The notes below the pieces were generated by a model, which was given only the letters and a program-made list of their open reading frames with translations, did not search any database and had not been told where the DNA came from. The position numbers and the translations under genes are program-made. Positions 35,961 to 48,283 of a DNA stretch of 64,000 nt are shown one piece after another. Location: assembly GCA_019614645.1 (NCBI GenBank), contig JABWDB010000014.1:124001-188000 (forward strand). The letters are read 5' to 3'. Numbering within the stretch: position 1 is the first letter of the stretch; every line of letters begins with the position of its first letter. The stretch is from Stratiolaelaps scimitus. Taxonomy: Eukaryota > Arthropoda > Arachnida > Mesostigmata > Laelapidae.

Positions 35961-36699
35961 AAAAATTTGAACAAACGTTGACTTTTTGATCCTCAATTAT
36001 TAAACATGTTTTTAATTAACAATTGTAGTGTTAACGATATTCAGAACATTATGAATATAACGAAAGTGCAACGTTCTTCTTCCACTGGGTCCTCAATCTT
36101 CTCCTTGTGCAATTTATGTAGCAACCGTGGCAAGAGAGGTGCGCTCAACAATACCAAGGGATAGGCAAGGAAGCGTTCTTTTTTTTCTTTTCAAGTCATT
36201 TGTACCCATGGAATGGAGTAGATTTGTGATATGGGCAAGGGTGACATGAAGCTACTCATATTAGAGTGCTCATTTGATTCCCGTTGGTCCTTGGGAATTC
36301 GAGCGCGGTGCTTATCTTGATGACAGTCCATATCAGCATCCCGGGCTAGGGTTCCAGCCTGCGAAGTCTTTAGTGTCTAGATTAATGTAGGTAATTGAGT
36401 CGATAACATAGTTCTGTAACTTTGGAAGAAGGGACGGCTCTGAATGGCTGGTCCAATCAGGTTGACAGTAGAAGCATTTATGACATTCGTGCTCGTTTGG
36501 ATGATGACCAAAGTTATGTTTATATTTACATTGTTAGTTGCCTCAGTTTATCCTCAGGGTATTCTCTTCTCGCAATCATTTGCCTTCTGTATAAAAATCG
36601 TTGCCGAGCAACTTATATGCTATCTGTATGAGTTAACTTCAAAATATAGTAATGCTCTCATTTGACTAGAATTAGGTCGTATGAGCTGTTTACAACCTA
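35961..36699. other. Non-coding, nothing recognised
   Basis: A hydrophobic plus-strand frame at 36444-36665 (VEAFMTFVLVWMMTKVMF) has no splice signals or family match that I can support. Confidence 0.35.
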
Positions 36700-37440
36700 T
36701 TCCCAAATAACCAACCAGTCATCCTCTTTCGAATCCACCATTGAGGTGACGCACCCCCAGAAGTCCGGTATATGCCCATCCATACATCGGGTACTTCATC
36801 CGGTCCTGAGTACCGCCATCTGATTTTACACCAACTTTACCACCTATCCCAAATTTAACTTCTTCGCGTCACTGAAGACGATCGAAACAACATCGTACCT
36901 TGTAGATAGATATGCACCCTCAGGGTACTATTTCAAAAAAACGTTGCCCCAATATTCACCAATGTCCAGTCTCTGTCCATATTTTTGCGAGCAACGTTTA
37001 GTTGGACGGCAGTCATATGGCGTTGTTGAAGATGAGGTATTGTTTTCATTTGCGCCCGTATGATATGTGGATAACGCTTAATTGTCTTTAAAACTGCTAA
37101 TCTGTGAACTTGAAGGTTTAACTCTTGCCTGATTGCTTCACAACTTATGGTCGAATTCGAGGCCAATCGACAGATATGCATGGCAGTTCGCTGGCTGACC
37201 TTTCCTGGACGTCCTTTGGACTCATTAGTACCCTACGTCAACGGAATGCTTAAATAATTTCGCACTACGCAACAACTTTTGCCAATTTCGCTGGCAATTG
37301 CAGCCAGGGTCTTTCCTGCTCGGTGTAAAGCAGTAATAACTGCTTCCTCCGTATCAGTAGGGCTCGAAGAGTGTCGCATGACTACAGTAGTACAAAGTGA
37401 ATATTCAAAACAAAGTGTTTGCACCGTCATAACGGCTGTT
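36700..37440 (-). pseudogene. Tc1-like transposase relic
   Basis: Read on the minus strand from 37430, a helix-turn-helix segment appears (TEEAVITALHRAGKTLAAIA), then GRPGKVS and a second DNA-binding helix part (SNSTISCEAIRQELNLQV, VLKTIKRYPH). After a frame shift IVFSDAKKLNLG follows near 36860, which corresponds to the first catalytic block of Tc1-like enzymes (vFSDEKkFNLDGP) with Glu changed to Ala. The later catalytic aspartates are not recognised. Several shifts and stops and no visible inverted repeats mark it as old. About 80 bp at its 3' part (36700-36780) resemble 42655-42760. Confidence 0.65.
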
Positions 37441-39698
37441 CTTTGTGGTATGTATGTTATTTGATAGGTACATTAATCTGATACAGAATAAATGCCTCAA
37501 ATGTATATCCTTTGTAACTATTTGTTGAAATATAGAGGTGTCTTAAGTTTATGCACACCGTAGTTTGTGCATACTCAAGGCCATCCATGTGTTCGCGTAG
37601 AGTCCTTGCCACCACCATAGGTCAGACCGAGTGACAAAGAAACAATGAATATTCGACATTTATACGACACTACGACCGCGGCCATATTTTCAGATTCTTG
37701 GATATACCTAATTCTGTCCCGCAGTTAATACATTATGCATATACCTATCTTAATATCTTTCTTAATTATTAATACACTTTCACGGGGTACAATTGTTGCT
37801 CAAATGATATGAATAAGGAAGAGATATGGGTTTTTCTTTACCCGTATAGAATAGCTCCTTGAGCGCTATAAGTTTGTATCCTCTCGAACGACTGTTCATC
37901 TTGATAATGATATTTGTCAACGAACACAATGTTTACTAGATGGTCTTTCGTAGAGGTCACTGAGCGACACCTCTTTAATCCTCCAGGATAAATGAGATGT
38001 CGATCGCTCGTGATACGTGACGAATTTTCCCTCAAATTGTTGTCCGCAAACGTGCAGCAACAAGGGCGTAGCATGTCGTGCCATTTATCCCATCCATAAA
38101 CAAGATGTCCCGTTGCTGCAGTTTTTGAAGCACTGGTTTACGGTATACGAGATCCAACCCCGGCATCCCCTGACAGATGCGTTCGTAGTTTAGCTAGTCA
38201 TTCCTTTAGAGATGTTTTATTTAATCTATATCATGTTTAGTATAGTCTATATTGACTGACCTATACAATACTCTCATCCCGCTGTTGAATAGAAAATCTC
38301 AGTAGCATTGTCTCTTCTATGGAACGGTAAGCCCTTAATACCTCCTTGCGGCTATACAAGCTGGGTATTACCCAAGTGAGCTCAAGGGTCTTGTAGAAAA
38401 ATCGCCATCGTATTGCAAGCGAGTCTAGGCTCTGCTATATCAGCTACAAAAATCGCGTTGCAGGCATGAATGTCTCAACTCTAAGCAGCCTAAAAATACT
38501 CTGCGCGACTAATTCCCTGAAAAGCGTTTCTGTCTCATCGAACATTCTGTGCGCCTCGTTACAAGGGAACTCAGGGAATCTACAAACTAGTCGAGCAGAG
38601 AAAAACAGCTGCTCAATATCGCAAATTGATGTTAACTCGTGGGTTTATTAATAATGATGTCATTGCTTAGCGATCGAGGGTCGAATTGATGTAACACCAA
38701 TAATTCTAATGAGCTTCGGATCCATTCTTACCTAGAACGATGGCATACGATTAGCCCTATCGATTTTGTCTCGCCTCTCTCTCTCTCTCGCAGCCTAAGA
38801 CAGTGCGAGATGTTCGCCTTCGTCAATTTCTGGTGCGATTTCAGTAGTTTCTGTTGATACTACATCATGGTTGTTCTGGAAACTCGGGTTGTGAGACATT
38901 CCATAGGATCTCATTAATTTCTTGTGCGGGAAATATCAGTGGTATACTTTGAGGCCTCTCGCACTGTACTTACTATTATACATATTGGCCTCATAGCCTA
39001 TGAAGTTATATGTACTTGCTATGAAAATGTTACGTAAACAACGGATGCCAGTTTAGTCAGTGAAAGTCAGACGACAAAGTTTCCCATGGTATTAGCGACA
39101 TATCGTACACACACATTTTTTGTGTGAGCATAGCATTTGTTTAAGCCGTATTATTATTATTATTAGTGTTATTATTATTAGTGTTATATATTACATAATG
39201 GTGCATTGACTTAGAATTGATCCAATAAAAATACCACTTACGTAGACTCCTATACACTCAATTTTGTATATTTCTAACAAAGAAAACGATTAAAAAATCG
39301 CAAACTACCAAATTATGTCCAACGTCTCCCCCAAGTCGTTATCTGATAGACATCTCTATGACATAATAAACGTCCCCCACAACCTATAATAAAAAGCTAA
39401 TTTATCTCGATTTACCCATGGCGAGCGTCTACTTCGTCGTCAATCTACTATATATGTAGTATTCTTATATTTAGTCATTTTAGTATACACATATAAATTT
39501 ATTCCGAAATAAGGCATATCGGTTGTTTGTCCACGATTCCCATAGTATATGGTAGAGCGTGGGCCATGAGCGACTGTTTCCAATAATGCAAGGAGGTGTT
39601 TGATATGATTCAGATCGTCTTCACTGTGGACCTCTAAAAGGGAAGTTAGGTCGTATTCTACTCATCCTCATATTGTTTACCTTAACATCACTAGGTAT
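37441..39698. other. Non-coding; (CT)n and (ATT)n tracts
   Basis: A (CT)n tract at 38775-38789 and ATT repeats at 39150-39180 are present. Frames at 37838-38074 and 38466-38651 show no recognisable domain. Confidence 0.4.
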
Positions 39699-39822
39699 TT
39701 GGCTATCGGAAGCCAGAGGCCGTAGGTTCGAGCCCCGCTGCGTGACATAATATATATGAGAGCTTAAGCATTGCAAAAATTGCAGCTCCTTTAATTGACC
39801 AATAAACCTTTACTAGTCTTGA
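39699..39822 (+). repeat. tRNA-derived SINE, plus-strand copy
   Basis: It aligns with the 34.1-kb copy from the anticodon stem on: TGGCTATCGGAAGCCAGAGG, B box GGTTCGAGCCC at 39725-39735, GTGACATAA, GAGAGCTTAAGCATTGC, GCAGCTCCTTTAATTGACC and AATAAACCTTTAC. The 5' quarter with the A box has diverged or is missing. Confidence 0.8.
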
Positions 39823-39825
39823 AAT

Positions 39826-39908
39826 AAAGATTTCAAGACAAGTGACATTAAAGATTTCAAGACAAGTGACATTAAAGATTTCAAGACAAGGAATAAAGAT
39901 TTCATTTC
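39826..39908 (+). repeat. 24-bp tandem repeat abutting the SINE 3' end
   Basis: Units of AAAGATTTCAAGACAAGTGA plus CATT occur at 39826-39849 and 39850-39873. A third begins at 39874 and is shortened by three bases, and a partial unit begins at 39895. Being multiples of three, they give a repeated CLEIFNVT-type peptide on the minus strand, which is probably meaningless. Confidence 0.9.
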
Positions 39909-41756
39909 TTTGAATCAATTGCTCTACAATCGTTTACAGTCCATCAGACGAGCGTTGTGCGTTTGCCTGCACAAAACTCTGCCCTTGGAGTTCTACAAGC
40001 CTTACTAATATGAACTGGTCGCATGAGAACCGTGCGATATTTCTATATTGGATACTCATATGTGCTAAGTGGATTTGGATAGTCGCCTATCAGGATTGGC
40101 TAACCACTATTTTCCTCTCGTCCTGTTTGCAAAGGAGATATGGTCAGATAATCAATCAATAGTTGAATTGTGTTGCAAATCAGCTACGCACTGTTCATCT
40201 TGAGCACACACAATACCAAAATTGACTAGCTATGCCTTTCTTTCTAATATTCATTGATTCAGCCAAGTCGATGAGGCATTCGCAAAAATGTAGTAAATCT
40301 GACATCTGTTACTTGTTCGGTAAGAGTGCGGCAATCAATATAGACATGGATAGAATTTCAAGCGCAAACATTTGGTAGAAGGACTCCTCATGAGTCGCAA
40401 TCCAAAGGTTCGATTGGGACTTGATCAGGTTTTTTTTTCAGTGACTTAGGCTTTTCAAGGCCACCGTCCCACTGGGAAATTTGCACAGCAGACGGCCTTC
40501 CTGACGAGAGCTGCCGAATAGAATCATCAATGAGCAGGCTGCGTTTTCTTTTTCTAAAGGCTTCTTTTCCGTAGGGATCTGATATGGAAATGGCATTTCC
40601 ACGCTGTATTCTATGAGGTCGACGGGTCCATTGCGGACAAAAGTTCGGCCGCTATGCGATCGTTCGACTCTGTCAGACACGGCTGGGCAGGCCGTCACCA
40701 CGACGTGGAGATGAATTAGCCAACAATATACGTCTGTGGCGTTTAGCGGATATGACGGAGACGCGGCGTGGAGATGTAGAGAACATGCAGAACGCATAAT
40801 AACCCAAATAGTCCAGCAGGCATTCGAATTGACAAACACCCGTCGACTGTGGTTCAGCTATTCGCACGAATCCACTCTTATTGTTACTGAATAGCTGATA
40901 CCCCGCTAAAGGCCATTTTATCCATATTAGGCTTTCAAGTTCCGGTGTTTAAAGTGTTTCACTGCTAATCGACTTTTGCGACAGTAGTCAATTTATTTTT
41001 CTAGTATTCCACTTCGATTTTCAAATACTTTATTTATTGCTTATTTGTTTCCATTATTGGACGCAACAATTCCACGATTTTTCGACGACTCTCAGCTGTC
41101 CGCCTGTATCACTCAGCGTCCACGTATTTCTACGGGGACCTGTCGGACTCTATGACTTTACAGTACACTACCAAAACTGAATGTCTGGCAACCTCAGTGA
41201 ATGAAAATAGACAGCCAGCAATCAAATCTTCCCGCCGACGAGGAATCATAGCGTAATTTGTGGGAAATTATAAATGCGTTTCTAGTACCATTCTCCCCCG
41301 AACGGTGAACATTGCACAACTATGATGATGCCATTAATTGATTTAATTACCTACTGTAATTGATTTAATTACCTACTGTACCACAGGCTGCTACTAATAG
41401 ACCTCCAGGCGTCATTCGTACGTTATCCCTCTCCGCCTAACTTAAACGAAGCAGTGCGTAAACTTCAAGACGACATCATACGGAGTCTAAAGAGAGCGCA
41501 AGGTACAAATAGACTACGGATAATAACCATTACCAACATGACCTAAATGGATCCGTTCAATCGAGTCGAGACGTTCTTTGCTCGCTGCTGACTGCTTCGA
41601 AGGCCGCTACTTCTGTGACTGTTTAACCACGAAACAGAGCACGACCTCTCACTAAATCGTCCACCCTACGGCAAGACCCCCTCAGTCGAACCGGGAATGC
41701 ACACGTCTTTATATTTGTACAGTGTTCGACGCTATGGGCGGGTAATCAATGTAGAA
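39909..41756. other. Non-coding with a 22-bp duplication
   Basis: AATTGATTTAATTACCTACT plus GT is repeated in tandem at 41336-41357 and 41358-41379. The minus-strand frame at 40438-40839 (133 codons) has no recognised domain and could be chance in GC-richer DNA. Confidence 0.4.
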
Positions 41757-42230
41757 TACAATACAAATGGTGGGTTATTAATTGTAATTACTGTAATGCT
41801 TAAGTTCTCGTAATAAAATAATGATAAAAGGGTGTCACAAGCATTTAGAACATCATAACATAATTTGTTTGTATATATACCCGACCAGGCATCGATTTCA
41901 TAATCTACGGTATTTACACTTTATTAATATGTTTTAATAATTCGATGACAAACTGCCTAGTGGACGCAAGTACTCGCAGTTCAGGAGGGAGAGAGCCCCA
42001 TACCGATGGCAAGCGGTAGGCTAGAGTGGTTTGCCTGACTCCGAGAAAACTAAACCGGTTACAAACATAGTATCGTGACGATGAGAGCAATTGGCGATGG
42101 CGATGGCGATGAATAAAACCGTTGAACGCGAGAAGGGCGACACGCATCGTATACATTTTATCAACCGGAAATAGCTCGTATGATTTATAAAGGTTCCCCA
42201 CAAAGACTCCGCGGCTTAAGCCCAGCATAG
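41757..42230 (-). pseudogene. CR1-like LINE ORF2 C-terminus and 3' UTR
   Basis: The minus strand from 42228 has a frame ending YRLPSVWGSLPPELRVLA and then FVIELLKHINKV and a stop at 41914. This is the usual end of CR1/Rex-type ORF2 proteins ('R.p..WN.LP......s...Fk..L'). About 100 bases after the stop comes ACGAGAACTTAAGCATTAC (41789-41815 region) and then TTGTATTGTATT. This places the SINE tail motif inside a LINE 3' untranslated region. A histidine/arginine-rich run (HRHRHRQ) inside the frame reflects a GATGGC repeat at about 42090-42110. Confidence 0.65.
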
Positions 42231-42654
42231 CCCTAAGAGCATTGTTTCGGATAACCTGGGCACGATGGGATATTCGAAGATAGTCCCCTCCCCATTTGTA
42301 GTTTTAGTTAAAACCGATGATATTCCCCGATCTATTATACGACACTGACTCTGTGGGACACTCATAAACGCAGTGCGACACTTAACACTTGTTTATAAGG
42401 AAAGTTTCCATGGCACTTCTTCTTGTAAAGCCTCCTCCTATGTTGGCCGCTTGTTTGTGTCACAGACAACGAATATTTTGATGAGGACTGAATGCGCTTT
42501 AGTCGTTGAATATTTGACCTCTGAAAAGCGATTTGATGAAATATCGTGGCTTACGTAACTCGTCCGCCATTCGGATTATTCAGTAGATATAGCAACATCC
42601 GACAGCAGCGATTATTGACTGTAAACTATAACTTAAAGTGACGGCTTAGTACCC

Positions 42655-42765
42655 CATGTGCTGTTTGGCAATATATTCCCAAGGAACGACCGGGACGTGT
42701 CCTCTCGAATGCACCACTGAAGTGGCAGATCTCCAGAAAAATTTTGCTCCGGCATTAGTTTGAGT
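42655..42765 (-). repeat. Second fragment of the Tc1-like family
   Basis: By eye about two thirds of some 80 aligned bases match 36700-36780, including GCTGTTT, TATTCCCAA, TCGAAT-CACCA-TGA-GTG and CCAGAA. It is the same minus-strand orientation if the reading at 36.7 kb is right. Confidence 0.4.
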
Positions 42766-44049
42766 CCACATGCTGCAGCCCCTTGTACGCGATTGCGACT
42801 TATTGGTTTGAACGTTTGAGTTTACTTCGCGTATATCAAGCTGAGCTAATTAGTGAATGTTAAATTGCTCTCTTAACATAGAAGAAGCTACGTACGTTCA
42901 GTAAAGTCTTGCCCACTTGAGCAGTCATATTTACATTTATGAATATACACCTATGATAACATTATAATACGCATCCTCAAAGATGTCATCACATGTCAGA
43001 TTATTCGATGCCAAATTGAGTTCGTTTTGCGTACACATACTCCTAATATAGTGCTTGCCTTTGACACAGCTCGGAAATCGGCTTCGCAAGTAAAGGTTAC
43101 CTGGCTATGCATCAGCGCTAATATCGTTTAACTCACTTCTGAGATGACGGGGTTACTGTTGTGAACCATTCTTGAAAATTAGATTAGTTTTATATATATA
43201 TATATATATATATATAAATTGGTCTAGACCTAAGGGATTTAAAGGTCGGTTGGTAAAGTTTCGAATGAGCTCAAATTAAACTGGTGTTTATTCCATGTTG
43301 TAGCTGCTACTATGATGCAGAAAGGAGGACCAGACACAAGGTGTTTGTTGCTTTTTTTGAGTAGGCTTTTCCTCGCCAGACACGATCACGAAAAACAAAT
43401 AAAAAAAATAAACTTGAAGGTGATAATTTAAGGTGTGGCTCTGAATCTGGATCATAACGGACTCTCTGCCATGTCACTGGTGTTATAAGAGTTCTATGTC
43501 CGCCACCGTTTAAGCTAACTCTTGCAGTGATAAAAAAATACACCCTAAAGACTCTCTCAAAGAAAGCCAAAATGATAACCTTCCTAAATACGCCTTTTAA
43601 AAAAGGTGAAAAACTGACTAATGAGCGTGAGCAATTAATGAAAAAAAGTGCTCATGTGTAAAAAGAGAGAACCAAAACTGATACAAGGTAGCCCAAGGTT
43701 TTCCGGCTCCGGTTGGCACTGAATTGCTAAGATGCGTTTCGAGTGTTGAAAGCCGAGCGATTCTATATTAAGCATGTGAACTCAAGCATCAATAATCTCT
43801 TTCAATTAACCACCGAAACCGAGCTTTCCTTTGTTATTGATGGAAGGTTGTCATACGTTCGACATCGAGAGGCAACGCAGATTCAACCTGTTTCGTGAAC
43901 CTACGGCGCGAAAGTCCCAAATTCACTTGTTGTGCTTCAAAGGGCTAAGTTCAAACGGAGCGTTTCCAGGCTGCTTGAACCGTACCCGTCTCACGGTTCG
44001 GCTACGCCACCAACAACCGACCGAGTTCCCATATAGACAACGTCAGTAA
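42766..44049. other. Non-coding with (TA)n at 43191-43216
   Basis: Apart from a TA tract nothing is supported. Weak similarity to the SINE tail is seen near 43778-43815 (GTGAACTCAAGCATCAATAA), too diverged to annotate. Confidence 0.4.
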
Positions 44050-44900
44050 AGAGTTGCGCGAAGCACTTCGACAGCGTCACCGCCAGCGTCGCCTGTATAG
44101 TTCCTCTCCTTCGTTCATGCATTCATTCATTTTACAATCTGCGTCCGTCGCAACCGATGGAAATACGAAACGCCGAGACTCTCTTGGACATCTTTCCCCA
44201 TGGCGTCCATTCCCTTTGGGTCCGCTTGCTTGTTCACCGGCAGAGGAATTTGTGCCATTGGTGAAGAACGCACAGTTCCTTCTTTGAGTTTTCCTCGTAT
44301 TTCTCTCCAATAGAAATGGCGCTCACTGGAAGTTGGGGAAGCATTGCCACTCAAGGCGCAGCAGAAGCGGCAGCACTGCGACGATTCACAAATGTTGGTA
44401 CGACAGCGGGTGCGACAACTCGAGAGAGAGAGAGAGAATTGGGAATAAGCAGTGGTGGTGAGACGACGAGGAGAGATCGCCTTGTTCCCTCTTCTCTTCT
44501 TTTCATCTTCGTTGTGCTCATCCTCGGCTTCTCGCGTTGTAAATACAGGAAAATCGAGGGAACGAACTCGATGGCGGACGGGGGGGGGGGGCGGTAGGAA
44601 CGACTACGGGGAACGAGGGGTGCGCTAATCCCTCGGGAAGATTATGCAGCCGCGGCCCGAATTAAATACATATTGTACTTGCCTTCTGCCAGCCGGTTCT
44701 GTCGTCTTCCGCTCAACAGAAGCGGCGGCAGCAGCAGACTAATTAATAACACGGAGGAGCTACAGCAACAGCACCAACAGCAGTGGCCTGTTTCATTTCT
44801 CTCTGAAAACCCAAAGTGCAGCGACAGGACAGCAAAGCTTCGGGGGGGTAGATGTGTAGCCGAATACGGCGGGACAGGAAACACTGATGGTGGAATGGCA
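44050..44900. promoter_or_regulatory. CpG-rich island with (GA)n and G12 tracts
   Basis: GC-rich DNA holds (GA)n at 44421-44437, a 12-base G run at 44580-44591 (one C-free stretch) and CAG/CAA runs near 44762-44785. A plus-strand frame at 44316-44597 starts MALTGSWGSIATQGAAEAAA and includes a hydrophobic span (SSLLFIFVVLILGF). It might be an exon or upstream ORF. No family is recognised. Confidence 0.3.
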
Positions 44901-44929
44901 AATACTAACTTTTATGCATGAGTAAAAAA

Positions 44930-44935
44930 CTAGTT

Positions 44936-44974
<39 letters not shown>

Positions 44975-44987
44975 TAAAAAAAACTAG
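44930..44987. repeat. AT-rich palindrome around (TA)n
   Basis: CTAGTTTTTTTAATAT and its near-perfect inverse ending AAAAAAAACTAG enclose a (TA)n run, so the whole 58 bases can fold into one hairpin or cruciform. Confidence 0.85.
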
Positions 44988-46863
44988 CTTTAGCTATATC
45001 AATATACAAAAATATATACACGTACGCATGCAAGAGTGTAACAAAGTACAGCGTCAATGAGGAACAGGGATCCAAATGGACGAACTAATATGATCTCGTC
45101 GACAAAGCACCGTGGGATTAAGCAGTTAATTAAACGTGGACTAAATTAATTCAACGTATAATAGATCTAAGCTCGTAGAAAAAAGCTTGCAGGGACAACT
45201 ATTTTGTGAAGGTTATTTTTTTATGGATATGTTTACTTTTCAATTATTTTATGACCGTCTCGTCCAGTGTAATTTTACCTATCAAATCCTATTTATCTTA
45301 CAGGGTCATACTCACTCCAACATTTTGCTGAACCATCGTCTGAATGGAAGCCGCTGGTATGATGAAGAATAACTAGATAAAAGAGGTGCTTAGAGAACTA
45401 AGATATATTCCCTTATGCATACGTCATGCAAGGATCCACGACAAACGTCTAGAAAACCATGGCCCTAAAGTGGGCTCGTAATATCAAAACTAAGGGAGGA
45501 CACGCAGACGGCTGATATACGTTGCGGCTTGGAGTTCGAAGATAGCTTAGTGAAGTCCGTGGACAATGCAGAGCCATCTCACTTTGTGATGCAGTTCTTA
45601 AGGCCGTTTACTTCAGGCTCGTTAGTTCATGAGTCAGTCAAAGTTAGCTATACGGATATCTTCCACACGGGCTCGGATCATTTCGTCTACCATCGTCGGA
45701 TACCATCCTCGTCATTAAGTGTCGATGGAATTCTCAACGACAGTTCTACCGTCTCCACTCTGTAAATTTACCATAAGGCGACTTAATTATATTCCTCTCA
45801 TTTTATAGAAGACGTCCATGTTGCATGTTTGCGTATCGTCGGTTAAAGTAAAGGGTGGCACATTCAGACAACGTGAATACCCAGTTCGAAGCAACATCCG
45901 AAACAAGCTGGTTACCGGCAGGCGTGTGGACCACGTGGAGGCAGCTCGATTGACTATCGTCCCATTCAATAATCCCTACAGAGTACGAATTGCAGCGAAA
46001 TGGATTGAGTCGAAGCGCGCGTGAGTAGAGCGGCCTATGGCATTGTAACTGTAGCGGGCTCCTTTGCCGATAAGACAAAGTAAATTTTCCGGGCTGGCTA
46101 CTCACAGCCAACATAGAACGTCCACGGTACAACTGCTTTCGGCATTGCTTCATGAGACGAGCCCCTTAAATGCAAATGTTCAACGGTGGGGAGCGAATCC
46201 GATGGGACAATATCCCGGGTACTGACCAGTCATTCGATATTCATATATGTGTCCGCTGGGGAGAGACGGATGTAACTGCTGTATTGAGCAACTTAAGTAC
46301 ACCTTGAATGCAGCTTGAAGGCCGGTAGGTAGCGGTTTTCGCGGGTATGACAGTTGGGAGTCCCTCAGAAGTGTAGTCTGACGAAGCCTCACAGAACGAG
46401 AGAGGAACTTTGCATATTTTACTGTACAAGTTTAGACACACGACAATATTATTACAAAACAAAGTTAACATTAGTATAGACTTGTATTAATATCCCTCAT
46501 AACTGATTGATAATTTGTATATTCAAATCGTTTCTATCATGTTTCAGTGTAAGTTGTATTATTATTATTTATTATTAAATGCCGCCAAACATCTTAGTGT
46601 TACTTCGTGAAGATAACAGTGACCCCCACCGGATCTTCAGAATATATTTTGTTTTTTATTATTCACCATTAAATATAATTTTAGTCAATTACGAAAGTAG
46701 ACAATAATTGTACCCACTTAAAGAGAAATACATCTAAGAACACTAATCTATAAATTTTTAGATAAAATAGAATATTGAAAACAAGGAGGCATTCCAAGTT
46801 CTTTCCCAGTTTCTAAGTATTTTCTATTATTCGGCTGCGTGACCAGACTGTGTTCATCCGCGA
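44988..46863. other. Non-coding or unassigned
   Basis: Frames at 45529-45765 (plus) and 45803-46153 (minus) are the longest, without domain resemblance. A plus-strand peptide near 45890-46020 (KLVTGRRVDHVEAARLTIV) looks coding-like but unplaced. ATT-type repeats lie at 46553-46577. Confidence 0.3.
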
Positions 46864-47343
46864 TTGACAAAGGAAGGTGCTAAAGTGTTAGCGACAATGC
46901 AAACACAAGGCAGTATTTTACTTCTGGAAGAGGGGATTAACGACATACCATCAGGACATTTCCCATCAGAGGGACAAATACCTGCTGGTTCACGAATGCA
47001 AGTAATAAATGTCGAACGAGGAGCTCAGGCCAAAGACTCGCTTAATAGAGAGTGTCTCGGGCCACGACACGCACTGTTTATACAAGAGTGTCCATGCCGG
47101 CCAAGAGAATCAACCGGTTCTCCTCAGCAAAATGAATGTGTGGAAACTAGACCTTATTATTCAACCGTTAATGAAACGTATCATTCATACCTCCTACATA
47201 TTACAATTGAAACCGCCTCCAATATTCATATGTCTATTTTCAGACTTATAAATAAAATCACTAGGTTCATTAAAAAATGGCGTAGCCTTCTCTTTTTTGA
47301 GGATATACTAGCCTGCATAGAGATTCGGCCGATCTACCTATAG
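46864..47343 (+). CDS. Unrecognised open frame, 159 codons
   Basis: This is the longest single open stretch in the AT-rich part of the window. It starts MTKEGAKVLATMQTQ and ends ACIEIRPIYL. I recognise no domain, signal peptide or clear membrane span. The second half (IFRLINKITRFIKKWRSLLF) is basic and hydrophobic. No adjacent splice signals or poly(A) support were identified. It could be chance, an exon, or part of an unknown repeat, given LINE fragments on the right at 47.8 kb. Confidence 0.15.
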   Translation: MTKEGAKVLATMQTQGSILLLEEGINDIPSGHFPSEGQIPAGSRMQVINVERGAQAKDSLNRECLGPRHALFIQECPCRPRESTGSPQQNECVETRPYYSTVNETYHSYLLHITIETASNIHMSIFRLINKITRFIKKWRSLLFFEDILACIEIRPIYL

Positions 47344-47759
47344 CTCTATGAGTGTCTATAAAGGCTTAAAAGGAAGTGCAAGGCCGTAGTCCTCTACAGT
47401 AGACCATCACATATATAATATAAGATGATTACCGATTAACATTCGGATGTTGTTCCTTTATGTACACTATATCCCGTATCGTTTTTCCCACAGAACGTCA
47501 AAAAGTAGTAGACCATGAAAGATCGGCTTGAGGGTTCGGACTTCCTGTTACAGCAGTTCTAGTGAAGGCACTAAGCGCTAAATCGAGTTGAAGTTATTGA
47601 GTGGAGAAGTTTCATTCTTGAAACGTCATGAAATATTTCCCCGAAGCGCAAAATATTATTAATTGTTTATTCACAGTTTGAATTTAAATAATTGGAGTAT
47701 ATTTTCATTGGAGTGAAAACAAAAAAAAAACTGCAAGGAAATTCCTCTGACCATTCCCA

Positions 47760-48190
47760 GTCAATGCTTGCAAAACGCGGTTTTGAATCCGGCCCGTTTG
47801 AGTGGCAAGCGGTTACTGTTGTTGAACATACGGGTATTGGGCAATTGGTTTAAAAGCTTTTTCTTAGGCCACACGCGTCCATCGATAAACAAATGTATTA
47901 TTTACAACGACAAACTCGGTGTCTCCCGGGAATCCCAACGCTACTGCCAGTGTTAGGATTGTCTCTCACACAAATCAACTTAACATTATGTTTGTGGAGG
48001 GTTTCTCGTCTGATCCGGGGGAACCTTGCTATTTGACGCACACTCGTGATCTTAACAATGTAATAATAATAAGTATCCTAACATGTCCATCGACAGTCAT
48101 GAGATACTAGAATATGTAACATTGCAAACATTGTAGCACCCAATTTTAGTTAATAAAGGAGTATTTGAATTGAGTTGAATTTAATTACCC
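47760..48190 (+). repeat. CR1-like LINE 3' end
   Basis: Bases 48055-48180 match 35830-35955: TAATAATAATAAGTAT, AACATGTCCATCGACAGTCA, TGAGATACTA, GTTAATAAAGGAG and a TTTGAATTGAGTTGAATT tail. The preceding peptide FVEGFSSDPGEPC parallels YICEEGITSNPG in the other copy, so the end of ORF2 lies near 48000. Sequence from 47760 to 47990 is assigned only by continuity. Confidence 0.65.
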
Positions 48191-48283
48191 ATCAAATAAA
48201 CAATTCCCAAATGCATTTTCTTACAATGTCTAGTCTCTTATAGAAACCAACGTAGCAATTGGTAAGCAACAAACCAGAATAGA

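Noticed and set aside
36444..36665. Hydrophobic frame resembling a membrane receptor piece
   Set aside because: It has no conserved receptor motif and no splice sites, and sits next to a Tc1 relic; hydrophobic frames are common in AT-rich DNA.
40370..40415. B-box-like GGTTCGATTGG with a tRNA-like GGACTC...GAGTC stem
   Set aside because: No A box or acceptor pairing; it is too weak to call a tRNA or SINE head.
40438..40839. 133-codon minus-strand open frame
   Set aside because: No domain, signal peptide or splice site was recognised, and the DNA is locally GC-richer, where long chance frames are expected.
41380..41505. Possible exon between CCACAG and CAAG|GTACAA on the plus strand
   Set aside because: The frame (LLLIDLQASFVRYP) is open, but the acceptor comes from a 22-bp duplication and no family is seen.
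43778..43815. Possible diverged SINE tail
   Set aside because: Only scattered matches to GAACTTAAGCAT...CAATAA; too diverged to annotate with confidence.
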